Source of the DNA: Corallococcus caeni
Lineage (GTDB): Bacteria; Myxococcota; Myxococcia; Myxococcales; Myxococcaceae
Direction: 5' to 3'
Length of the DNA stretch: 64,000 nt
NCBI RefSeq assembly: GCF_036245865.1
Contig: NZ_BTTW01000004.1
Span: forward strand, 124,001-188,000
Part shown: one piece after another, positions 57,249 to 64,000 of the stretch
Position numbering within the stretch: the first letter of the stretch is position 1
Layout of the letters: every line of letters starts with the position of its first letter
Position numbers and translations under genes: made by a program
Notes under the pieces: generated by a model
Seen by the model: only the letters and a program-made list of their open reading frames with translations
Databases searched by the model: none
Told to the model about the DNA's origin: nothing

Positions 57249-58814
57249 ATGCAATCGCAGATGAAGTCGTTGGTGCTGGCCTTGTGGCTTGTGGGCTGCG
57301 GATCCTCGACGAGCCCGTCGGGTCCGGAGCTGGATGCCGGCACGCAGGTGGATGCCGGCACGACGATGGATGCCGGCACGACGATGGATGCCGGCACGCA
57401 GGTGGATGCCGGCACGACGATGGATGCCGGTACGCACGAGGACGCCGGCGTCACGGACGACGCCGGGACGCCCGACAGTGGCGTGGCGGAAGTCCCGCCC
57501 TGTGAGAAGACCCATGGCGTCTGCGCCGGAGCCAAGCGGGCCATGGTGGACGGAGCCTATGAGCCCGTGTGCACCGCGCGCTCCTATGGCGCGGACTACG
57601 AGGCCACGGAGACGCTTTGCGATGGCCTGGACAACGACTGTGACGGGGTGACGGATCCAGCGACGTGGACGGACATCACTCCGACGAAGTTCGTTCCCGA
57701 CGATGACTCAGTGGACAGCCTGCCCGTGGCCGGGGGCTTCCTGATGACCTACGTCGACAGCTCGGAGGGCATCAAAGTCCTCCAGTTGGACGAGTCCCTG
57801 ACCCTGCGAAGCTCATCGCTCATCCCGTTGGATGCATCTTCATCGCCCTTCTCTCAGGCCCAGTTGCTGCGCACCTCGCGCGGCCTGGCGCTCTACTTCA
57901 CGGCGCATCATTTCCAGTCGGGCGCCTTTGCTCAGGGACACCTCGTGCAACTGGATGAGCAGGGCGTTCCGCTCGGCCCTCCCGAAGGCATCGTTCTGTT
58001 CGAGCAGGCCCGGTATTGGGGGGGCTGGGGGGGCTCGGCGCGCGTGGCTGTATCCGTGGATGGGGCGCGGATTGCCGTGGTCTGGACCGTGGACATCCTC
58101 GATGACCGTGAGGTGCGGGGCATGATCGTCGACGCGAACGGAGCGGTCCTGGCCGAGCCCCGGGTGTTGTTCCAATCGGACGCCTTCCATTTCTCCTCAC
58201 CCGCGGTGCTGGGCCTTGAGGATGGGGGCTTCCTGGTCACGATTCACGAGGATGGTGGGGAGCGCGAAAAGTCGTGGTTCCGGATGCGGCGTTGGGACCG
58301 CGAGCTGGGCCCCGTGGGAGAAGAGCGAATCTTCCCCGTGGCGTACATGGCCATTCCCGAGCTGCTGATGGCGCCAAGGGACGATGGCGGCGGATGGGAG
58401 CCGATGTTGCTCTACCGCGAAGCGGATGGACCCACGCCCCGGATCCATCAGCTGCGCTCACTCTTCGAACCGGAGATGTCGGAGACGCTGACGCCCACGA
58501 CGTGGAGTCAGTCCTCCGCGCTTGGCGCCACGGTGACCTCCCGGGGGCTCCAACTGGCCTGGCTCTCCACGACCTTCACGGATATCCCCCCGGCGGCGCT
58601 CCTCAGTTCCTGGAAGGGACGGCTCTGGGGCTTGGGCCCGTCTGGCGTCATGACGGATTGGACTCCGGGCCCCACGCCCCTGTCCATCTCTCTTCAGGGC
58701 GCCGCAGTGCGGCTGCATGAGCTGCCGGGCCAATGGATGGGAGCGCTCCTGAGGACCGCCACGGACGACCCTCCGTCCTACACCTTCCACTCACTTCGTT
58801 ACTGCGCCCCTTGA
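57249..58814 (+). CDS. MopE-like lipoprotein with N-terminal hexapeptide repeats (paralogue 1)
   Basis: A 521-residue lipoprotein (lipobox LVGC) with a GAGGGG ribosome site. After the lipid anchor come eight DAG-type hexapeptides (DAGTQV, DAGTTM, DAGTHE and so on), then EVPPCEKTHGVCAGAKRAMVDG, CTARSYGADY and the putative metal-binding motif CDGLDNDCDGVTDP seen in MopE and many myxobacterial proteins. The remaining 390 residues look like a beta-propeller-type repeat (FLMTYVDSSEGIKVLQLDESL). The function is unknown, probably cell surface. It has a close tandem paralogue 11 bases downstream. Confidence 0.85.
   Translation: MQSQMKSLVLALWLVGCGSSTSPSGPELDAGTQVDAGTTMDAGTTMDAGTQVDAGTTMDAGTHEDAGVTDDAGTPDSGVAEVPPCEKTHGVCAGAKRAMVDGAYEPVCTARSYGADYEATETLCDGLDNDCDGVTDPATWTDITPTKFVPDDDSVDSLPVAGGFLMTYVDSSEGIKVLQLDESLTLRSSSLIPLDASSSPFSQAQLLRTSRGLALYFTAHHFQSGAFAQGHLVQLDEQGVPLGPPEGIVLFEQARYWGGWGGSARVAVSVDGARIAVVWTVDILDDREVRGMIVDANGAVLAEPRVLFQSDAFHFSSPAVLGLEDGGFLVTIHEDGGEREKSWFRMRRWDRELGPVGEERIFPVAYMAIPELLMAPRDDGGGWEPMLLYREADGPTPRIHQLRSLFEPEMSETLTPTTWSQSSALGATVTSRGLQLAWLSTTFTDIPPAALLSSWKGRLWGLGPSGVMTDWTPGPTPLSISLQGAAVRLHELPGQWMGALLRTATDDPPSYTFHSLRYCAP
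57333..57476 (+). repeat. Eight 18-bp tandem repeats coding DAGxxx hexapeptides
   Basis: An uninterrupted run of eight 18-base units keeps the reading frame whatever the copy number. The paralogue downstream has only four such units, suggesting slippage or expansion. It forms an extended acidic stalk after the lipid anchor. Confidence 0.85.
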
Positions 58815-58825
58815 TACCAAAGACC

Positions 58826-60331
58826 ATGCAATCACCGATGAAGTCGTGGGGATGGTTGGCATTGGCTCTGGTGCTCGCGGGCTGTGATTCCTCTTCCATG
58901 CCGCCGACGCCCGTGCCGGACGCCGGCGCGCAGGGGGATGCCGGTGTCACGGACGATGCCGGTGTCACGGACGATGCCGGGACGCCCGACAGTGGCGTGG
59001 CGCAGGCCCTGCCCTGCGAGAAGACCCAGGGCGTCTGCGCGGGAGCCAGGCGGGCCATGGTGGACGGCGCCTATGAGCCTGTTTGTACGGCGCGTTCGTA
59101 CGGCGCGGACTACGAGGCGGCGGAGACGCGCTGCGACGGCTTGGACAATGACTGCGATGGGGTGACGGATCCGGCGACGTGGGCCGACGTCGCTCCGATG
59201 CAGTGGGCTCCGTATTCGAGCATGGTGGACAGTGTCCCGGTGGACGGAGGCTTCCTGGTGGTCGTCTCCGACCGTCCCGGGCAGCTCCAGCTCCTTCGGT
59301 TGGACACGGCCTTGTCCCTTGTCGGAACGACGGTCGTACCGGTTGCGACAGGCATCGATCCCGCCACGGCGGCACAGTTGGTGCGCACTTCGCGTGGGCT
59401 CGCGCTCTTCTACTCGATACAGGGTTCGACCTATGACTCCACCCAGGGTCGGCTGCTTCCTCTGGATGAGCAGGGAGCCCCGCTCACCGAGCCGCCGGGA
59501 GTCTTGATCTTCGAGCAGCCCGCGAAATACGCACCGGCCCGCATGGCCTTCTCCCTGGATGGAGGTCATGGCCTGGTGACCTGGGTTTCCTCCGCGCCCG
59601 CCACCGGTGACGCCCGCGAACTCCTGGGCATGATGGTGGATGCGGACGGCCAGGTCCTCTCCGAACCCCGGGTCCTGTTCCAGGCGGAGCAGGCGCGCGC
59701 TTCGCTCTTCGGCCCGAAGGTCCTGAGCCTGGGGGACGGAAGCTTCGTCGTGCTGGCCGTGGAGGGCGCGGGCGTGGCCGACGAAGAGCGCATCCGGCTG
59801 AGACGCTATGACTCAAGTCTCTCACTGCTTGGAGAGGAGCGCACCCTCACTGCCGGGTATGCGTCCACTCCCATGCTGCTGCTGTCGCCCCCTACGCCGG
59901 AAAGCCCCGCGGGCGAGCCGATGCTGCTCCTTCGCGCTGTAGGAGGCGCGAACCCGCTGCTCCAGCAGGTGCGAGCCCTGTTCAGCAATGGTGGCCTGGA
60001 GACGTTGACTCCCACGACGCCGAGTCAGTCCGCATGGCTTGGTGCCACGGTGACATCGCGCGGACTCCAGGTGGCCTGGCTCTCCATGCGCTACGCACCG
60101 GTCCCGGGCCAGGACACGTTCTTCAATTACGAGGGACGGCTCTGGGGCAGGAGCCCGTCGGGCGTCGTGACGGATTGGACCCCCGGGGCTCTTCCCATGC
60201 CTCTGCATCGCCAGGGCGAGTGGGTGTTGATGCATGAGCTGCCGGGCTCCTGGATGGGGGCGCTCCTGATGAACGCCACCGACAATCCCCGGTCCTACAC
60301 GCTGCGGTCGCTGCGCTACTGCGCGCCCTGA
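58826..60331 (+). CDS. MopE-like lipoprotein (paralogue 2)
   Basis: A 501-residue lipoprotein (lipobox LAGC) collinear with the preceding gene: four DAG hexapeptides, ALPCEKTQGVCAGARRAMVDG, CDGLDNDCDGVTDP and the same C-terminal repeats ending in SLRYCAP. It begins 11 bases after its paralogue with no clear ribosome site, so translational coupling is likely. The pair arose by tandem duplication and has diverged more in the propeller-like part than around the CDG motif. Confidence 0.83.
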   Translation: MQSPMKSWGWLALALVLAGCDSSSMPPTPVPDAGAQGDAGVTDDAGVTDDAGTPDSGVAQALPCEKTQGVCAGARRAMVDGAYEPVCTARSYGADYEAAETRCDGLDNDCDGVTDPATWADVAPMQWAPYSSMVDSVPVDGGFLVVVSDRPGQLQLLRLDTALSLVGTTVVPVATGIDPATAAQLVRTSRGLALFYSIQGSTYDSTQGRLLPLDEQGAPLTEPPGVLIFEQPAKYAPARMAFSLDGGHGLVTWVSSAPATGDARELLGMMVDADGQVLSEPRVLFQAEQARASLFGPKVLSLGDGSFVVLAVEGAGVADEERIRLRRYDSSLSLLGEERTLTAGYASTPMLLLSPPTPESPAGEPMLLLRAVGGANPLLQQVRALFSNGGLETLTPTTPSQSAWLGATVTSRGLQVAWLSMRYAPVPGQDTFFNYEGRLWGRSPSGVVTDWTPGALPMPLHRQGEWVLMHELPGSWMGALLMNATDNPRSYTLRSLRYCAP

Positions 60332-60370
60332 GCACGGCGGCTCTGGGACATGGACGCGCGCGGAGGACCG

Positions 60371-60667
60371 CTACTCGCGGCGGAGTCCGGAGTCGTCTTC
60401 GTCCTCGGACTGGGGCTCGGCGGGCTCCAGCCGGGCCTGACGCTCACTGGCCTCCCGGGCGGCGTCGGCGTCACCCGCGTGCACGCGGGCCGCGGCCTGG
60501 TCGTCCTGGTCTCCGGTCCACGTGGTGTGGCCTCCCGCGAAACCCTCCAGGGGACGGGCGCCGCGCTTCGACTCCACCTCCAGGTCCTGCTGCTCCAGCT
60601 TGCGCAGCCGCTCGCGCTCCTGCTCTCGCTCGTGCTCGTGCTGCTTCTCGAGAATCCTGTCCGCCAT
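60371..60667 (-). CDS. Small highly charged protein, unknown
   Basis: A 98-residue hydrophilic protein rich in Glu, Arg and Gln (EKQHEHEREQERERLRKLEQQ) with a probable N-terminal coiled coil and an acidic C-terminus. The strongest evidence is the ribosome site: a perfect nine-base GGAGGTGAT (60681-60673 on this strand) five bases before the ATG. No family is recognised. It is convergent with the second lipoprotein gene. Confidence 0.65.
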   Translation of the reverse strand: MADRILEKQHEHEREQERERLRKLEQQDLEVESKRGARPLEGFAGGHTTWTGDQDDQAAARVHAGDADAAREASERQARLEPAEPQSEDEDDSGLRRE

Positions 60668-60838
60668 GTCCCATCACCTCCTGCCCTCAAGGTGGGGGCG
60701 GCCGTCCTGCGATGGCAGGGGGGAGCGGGCAGTCCCTGCATGGCCGCAAGGCAGGCGTGCGGTCGGCGGGAGGGGCGTCACCCGGAGTACGCTCCAGGAG
60801 CCCCTTCACGTCGGGCGCAACAACGAGGAGCGCGGCGC

Positions 60839-61882
60839 ATGCACCCCGGTGTCTCCATCATCGCGGATGACACCCGGAGCTGGGGACTGGAGACCCCGGG
60901 CCCCGGGCTGCTGCTGCATGTGCCCGCGAGTGGCCGCTGGGCACAACGGCCCGCGCTGCACCTGGATGCCTTCGCGGACTACCGCATCCGCCTGCGCGGC
61001 GGGGGCCTGACGCTGCTGTGGACCCGCATCGACGCGTACTGGGACCGCGCCATCTTCCTCCGGGGCACGCGGCCCCCTCCCGAGGTCCTGCCCCGGCTGT
61101 CCGCGCCCGAGGTCCGGACCGTGGAGGCCGCCTCCGGCTCCGAGGCCTGGTGGGAGCAGTGGAACTGGCGGGTGGCGCGGGCGCTCGTGGAGGCTCCGCT
61201 GCCGGTGCTCCACGCCGGGCACTGGTGTCTGCGCCCCGTGCGCGCCATTGCCGCGGAGAAGGCGGAGCGGCACGCCGTCAGTCCCATGGAGTGGGGCTTC
61301 GGCCAGCCCCCCATGCCACCGCACTCGCTGGCCGCCGTGGTGCAGTACCTCTGCGTGTGGAAGGAGGACTGGTGGGAGAACGCACCCGGACAACGGCCGG
61401 GCGCCGTGCTCGGGCTGCGCGGGCCCTCATCCCCCGAGGCCGGGCGCGTGAAGAGCTGGCGCAAGCACGCGAGGGCCGGGACGTTGCCGCCCGTGCTGCT
61501 GATGTACGTGGACATCCTGGCGAAGTGGCTGGTGCTGGATGGGCACGACCGGCTTCACGCGGCGCTGGTCGAAGGCGTGGAGCCTCCACTGCTGGGCTTG
61601 TGGCCGTTCATCGACCCGCCGCGTCCCGCGAGTTCCGTCCGCGAGGAGGGCGCCCTGTTCAGCGCGGACTTCCAGTTGCGCGCCGGCGCGACGCCGGAGA
61701 CCGTCGACCGCGTCAACCGCATGCTGGTGCTCAACTTCACTCCCGGTCCGAAGGGGACCGTGTCGCGCGCCTGGCCGATTCCAGGAGGCCGGGAGACGTG
61801 GCGCGAGGAGATCACCGCCCGGCGCCGGCGGGCCGGCGGGCTCCCCGGCCTGGACGACCTGGAGTGGGCCTGGCTCACGTAG
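60839..61882 (+). CDS. Unknown protein with ParB-like DGH box
   Basis: A 347-residue soluble protein with many tryptophans (SEAWWEQWNWRVARAL, VWKEDWWENAPG). GAGGAG lies eight bases before the ATG. Near residue 240 the stretch AKWLVLDGHDRLHAALVEG resembles the DGHHR box of ParB/sulfiredoxin-fold proteins, but the rest does not look like a partition protein. I cannot name a function. The frame is open 160 codons further upstream; that part lacks protein character. Confidence 0.7.
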   Translation: MHPGVSIIADDTRSWGLETPGPGLLLHVPASGRWAQRPALHLDAFADYRIRLRGGGLTLLWTRIDAYWDRAIFLRGTRPPPEVLPRLSAPEVRTVEAASGSEAWWEQWNWRVARALVEAPLPVLHAGHWCLRPVRAIAAEKAERHAVSPMEWGFGQPPMPPHSLAAVVQYLCVWKEDWWENAPGQRPGAVLGLRGPSSPEAGRVKSWRKHARAGTLPPVLLMYVDILAKWLVLDGHDRLHAALVEGVEPPLLGLWPFIDPPRPASSVREEGALFSADFQLRAGATPETVDRVNRMLVLNFTPGPKGTVSRAWPIPGGRETWREEITARRRRAGGLPGLDDLEWAWLT

Positions 61883-61892
61883 ACTGCGCGGC

Positions 61893-62411
61893 ATGAAGCA
61901 GGACTTTGAACGCAACACCACTGAACGGCTGCTGCTGCGCGCCGTCCGTGAGGGTGACCTGGAGGCGGTCTTCGCCCTCCACTCGGATCCAACGACGAAC
62001 CAGTTCAGCCGCCGCGGCTACATGGCGACGCGGGAGGACGCGCGGCGCATCCTGGATGTCTGGCTGGAGGACTGGGCGCGCGACGGCGTGGGCTACTGGC
62101 TGGTGGAGCGGCTGGACGCGCCCGGCGTCGTCGTGGGCCTGAGTGGCCTGCGCCACAAGGAGCTGGAGGGACAGCGCGTGCTGAACCTCGCCTACCGCTT
62201 CGCGCCCCAGACGTGGGGCTCCGGCTTCGCGACGGAGGCGTCCCGGGTTGCCCTGGGGCTCGCGGCCCGGCACCTGCCGCACGAGCCCCTGGTGGCCATC
62301 ATCCACCCGAACAACGTCGCGTCCATCCGCGTGGCGGAGCGGCTGGGGATGCGGCTGGACCGCCACGTCACCGAGGACGGCATCCAGAACCGCGTGTACG
62401 TGCCGGGCTGA
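61893..62411 (+). CDS. GNAT-family N-acetyltransferase (RimJ/RimL-like)
   Basis: A 172-residue acetyltransferase of the Acetyltransf_3 type: TTERLLLRAVREGDLEAVFALHSDP at the start, YRFAPQTWGSGFATEASRVAL for acetyl-CoA binding (QxxGxG/A variant) and HPNNVASIRVAERLGMRLD at the end. It should acetylate an amino group of a protein or small molecule. The ATG follows the preceding gene by ten bases. Confidence 0.88.
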   Translation: MKQDFERNTTERLLLRAVREGDLEAVFALHSDPTTNQFSRRGYMATREDARRILDVWLEDWARDGVGYWLVERLDAPGVVVGLSGLRHKELEGQRVLNLAYRFAPQTWGSGFATEASRVALGLAARHLPHEPLVAIIHPNNVASIRVAERLGMRLDRHVTEDGIQNRVYVPG

Positions 62412-62418
62412 ACGCGGC

Positions 62419-64000
62419 TCACCGCGGGTCGAATGAAGCACAGACGCGCACGCCGCTGCGCACGTCCCGCGCGGTCGCGTCACCGGGGGACAGGTCGGCG
62501 CTCGCCGCGACGAACGAGTCGTAATACCAGGAGCCTCCCCGCAGCACGACGCTGCCAAACTCCGGCGTCACGGAGCGCGTGAGCTCGTAGGCATTGCCCG
62601 CCATGTCGTGCAGGCCGAAGGGACTCACCGACGCGGGATGCGTCCCCACCGCGTCCGGACCGAACGCCAACGGCCGGCGGTCATACGTCGCGTCGATGTT
62701 GGCGTCGTCCGGCTGGAGTTGGTCGCCGTGGGGATAGCGCCGCCCGTCCGCGCCCCGTGCCGCGTACTCCCATTCATGCTGGCCGCACAGGCGCGCTCCC
62801 GGCAGCCGCTTCGTCCGGTGCAGCCAGTAGAAGTAGCCCTCCAGGTCCTGCGCGGACACGCCGGACAGCGGGAGCTGCTTCCAGTCCACGCTCGCGTGCC
62901 GGGTGCGCTCCGCGTAGAGCAGGGGTTCACCTTCCTTCGCGGTGCGGAACTCCTCGCGGGTGCGGTGGAAGGTGAAGATCCAGCCCGTGCCCCGCCGCCA
63001 CCGCAGCGTGATGGTGCCTCCGTCGCCGAAGTGCGGCTGCTCCAGGAACCTCCGCGCGGGCGCGTCCGGGGGCAGGTCCTCCAGGTAGGTCAGCCAGTCG
63101 CCGAAGGTCACCTCGTCGCGGCCCACCAGGTAGCCGCCGGTGAGGCAGTAGCGATGCATCGGCGGGCTGAAGGTGAAACGGCGCACCACCTCCGGCTCGG
63201 CGCTGCCCAGGAGGAAGCACCCCGGCGGGATGTAGACGTAGCCTTCCGGCACCTGCGTGGGGAGCGTCAGGCGCAGCGCCTCCCGGGCGCCGTGCGTGAG
63301 GAACACCGGGACGTCCACGGGCACGCGCCCGGGCTGCGTGACGTGGACCAGATAGGAGCCTTCCGGCAGGACGAAGCGCGACGAGGTGCCGGTGTCCGGC
63401 AGGGCCTCGCGGCGGAACGGCCCATCGCTCCGGATGACGCGCGAGAGGGAGACGCGGGCTCCGGACGGCAGGCTCTCGAATGTCAGCTCCGCGGGTTCGT
63501 GGAACCGCCGCAGCCATGCCGAGCCCTCCCTGGAGGCGTCCACCTCCTGCTCCAGGCGTTGCAGCCAGGCGTCGCGCTCATGGCGCTGGTGGAAGACCTC
63601 CGCCAGCAGCACCCGCTCGGACAGGACCGCCGCGATGAGCCGGCGCGTGTCGGCGTGGTGGCGGTCCCGGTCCAGGCCGCGCTCCAGGCTCCGGCTGGCG
63701 CGGGTGAAGGCCGCTTCCGCCTGGTCGCGCAGCGCGAGCGTCTCCGTCCACCGCTTCTCCGCGGCGCTGCGAAGCCCCGTGGCGTCCGTCGCGGTCTCCG
63801 GGCCCAGCGAGGAGGGCGCCCGGCCGTCGAACATCGCCAGCGCCTCCTCTCGGCTCGCGAGCGCCCGGGCGGCGAAGGTGCGGCCCGAGGCCAGCGCCTC
63901 CTTCGCGGTGCCCAGCTCCGCGGCGATGAAGCGCGCGTCCTCCAGGTACGCCTGGAGCTTGAGGCCGCCGTAGGACGCGAGGACGGCGAGCGCCAGCACG
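62419..64000 (-). CDS. FGE-sulfatase-domain protein, N-terminus beyond window (probable kinase fusion)
   Basis: The frame is open to the right edge, so the gene starts outside the window. The visible 527 residues open with a hydrophobic segment (LALAVLASYGGLKL), then a helical region of about 150 residues, a PEGA-like beta domain (LPEGSYLVHVTQPGRVPVDVPVFL) and a C-terminal FGE-sulfatase/SUMF1 domain (YIPPGCFLLGS, GYLVGRDEVTFGDWLTYL, ARLCGQHEWEYAARGADGRRYP, FGLHDMAGNAYELT, LRGGSWYYDS). In myxobacteria this order commonly follows a Ser/Thr kinase domain and a membrane helix; that the missing part is a kinase is inference. Confidence 0.82.
   Translation of the reverse strand, partial: VLALAVLASYGGLKLQAYLEDARFIAAELGTAKEALASGRTFAARALASREEALAMFDGRAPSSLGPETATDATGLRSAAEKRWTETLALRDQAEAAFTRASRSLERGLDRDRHHADTRRLIAAVLSERVLLAEVFHQRHERDAWLQRLEQEVDASREGSAWLRRFHEPAELTFESLPSGARVSLSRVIRSDGPFRREALPDTGTSSRFVLPEGSYLVHVTQPGRVPVDVPVFLTHGAREALRLTLPTQVPEGYVYIPPGCFLLGSAEPEVVRRFTFSPPMHRYCLTGGYLVGRDEVTFGDWLTYLEDLPPDAPARRFLEQPHFGDGGTITLRWRRGTGWIFTFHRTREEFRTAKEGEPLLYAERTRHASVDWKQLPLSGVSAQDLEGYFYWLHRTKRLPGARLCGQHEWEYAARGADGRRYPHGDQLQPDDANIDATYDRRPLAFGPDAVGTHPASVSPFGLHDMAGNAYELTRSVTPEFGSVVLRGGSWYYDSFVAASADLSPGDATARDVRSGVRVCASFDPR

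Noticed and set aside
56193-57515. N-terminal extension of the MFS transporter frame
   Set aside because: It is antisense to the pseudouridine synthase and lipoprotein genes, and MFS similarity starts at the GTG at 56192.

Overview
This is a GC-rich (about 70%) window from a myxobacterium of the Myxococcus/Corallococcus type. Evidence for this is the tig-clpP-clpX-lon order with a LonV-like protease, a MYXO-CTERM surface protein, MopE-like lipoproteins with Cys-Asp-Gly metal-binding motifs, stand-alone receiver proteins, an FGE-sulfatase-like protein of the kind often fused to kinases, and consistent codon bias. The genus is an inference.

Layout. (1) 1-9.8 kb is core genome: the start of a RecT/Bet-like annealing protein running off the left edge, tRNA-Lys(CUU) and tRNA-Leu(UAG), then tig, clpP, clpX, a secreted prolyl oligopeptidase lipoprotein and lon behind a heat-shock-like promoter. 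(2) 9.8-25.9 kb is ordinary chromosome: a peptide-ABC binding protein with two permeases, a receiver protein, an AlgH-BolA-glutaredoxin operon, RsmE, a DTW tRNA-modification enzyme, a di-heme peroxidase, a beta-helix surface protein and gpmA. (3) 26.0-56.2 kb is a biosynthetic gene cluster of about 30 kb. (4) 56.3-64 kb holds a pseudouridine synthase, two tandem paralogous lipoproteins, small and unknown genes, an acetyltransferase and the C-terminal part of an FGE-like protein.

The cluster is the exciting part. One arm (45.5-54.9 kb, plus strand) encodes a LysW-type amino-group carrier protein (AmCP) with its ATP-grasp ligase (LysX type), kinase (LysZ type), reductase (LysY type) and releasing peptidase (LysK type), plus a two-subunit transketolase, a sulfotransferase, an atypical SDR and an HK97-fold capsid-like protein of 289 residues that is best read as an encapsulin shell protein. 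The other arm (26.0-45.3 kb) encodes a four-module NRPS, a KS-AT-ACP-TE module, an acyl-AMP ligase and two free-standing carrier proteins.

Proposed joint action (inference, built on the AmCP pathways known for vazabitide A, ficellomycin and azinomycin): glutamate is fixed through its amino group to the AmCP, phosphorylated and reduced to the semialdehyde. The transketolase then adds a C2 unit. Redox change and sulfation follow, and sulfate may act as a leaving group for ring closure. LysK frees an unusual, possibly proline-like bicyclic amino acid. NRPS modules 2 and 3, which are in-frame duplicates with identical proline-like but altered substrate codes, could each install one such residue. 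The ligase plus a free carrier protein would supply the starter acid, and the convergently transcribed PKS/TE module would extend and release the product. A capsid shell in the middle of the AmCP operon suggests that part of this chemistry is enclosed in a protein nanocompartment. An array of about eight palindromic repeats with a 67-70 bp period separates the two halves of the AmCP operon.
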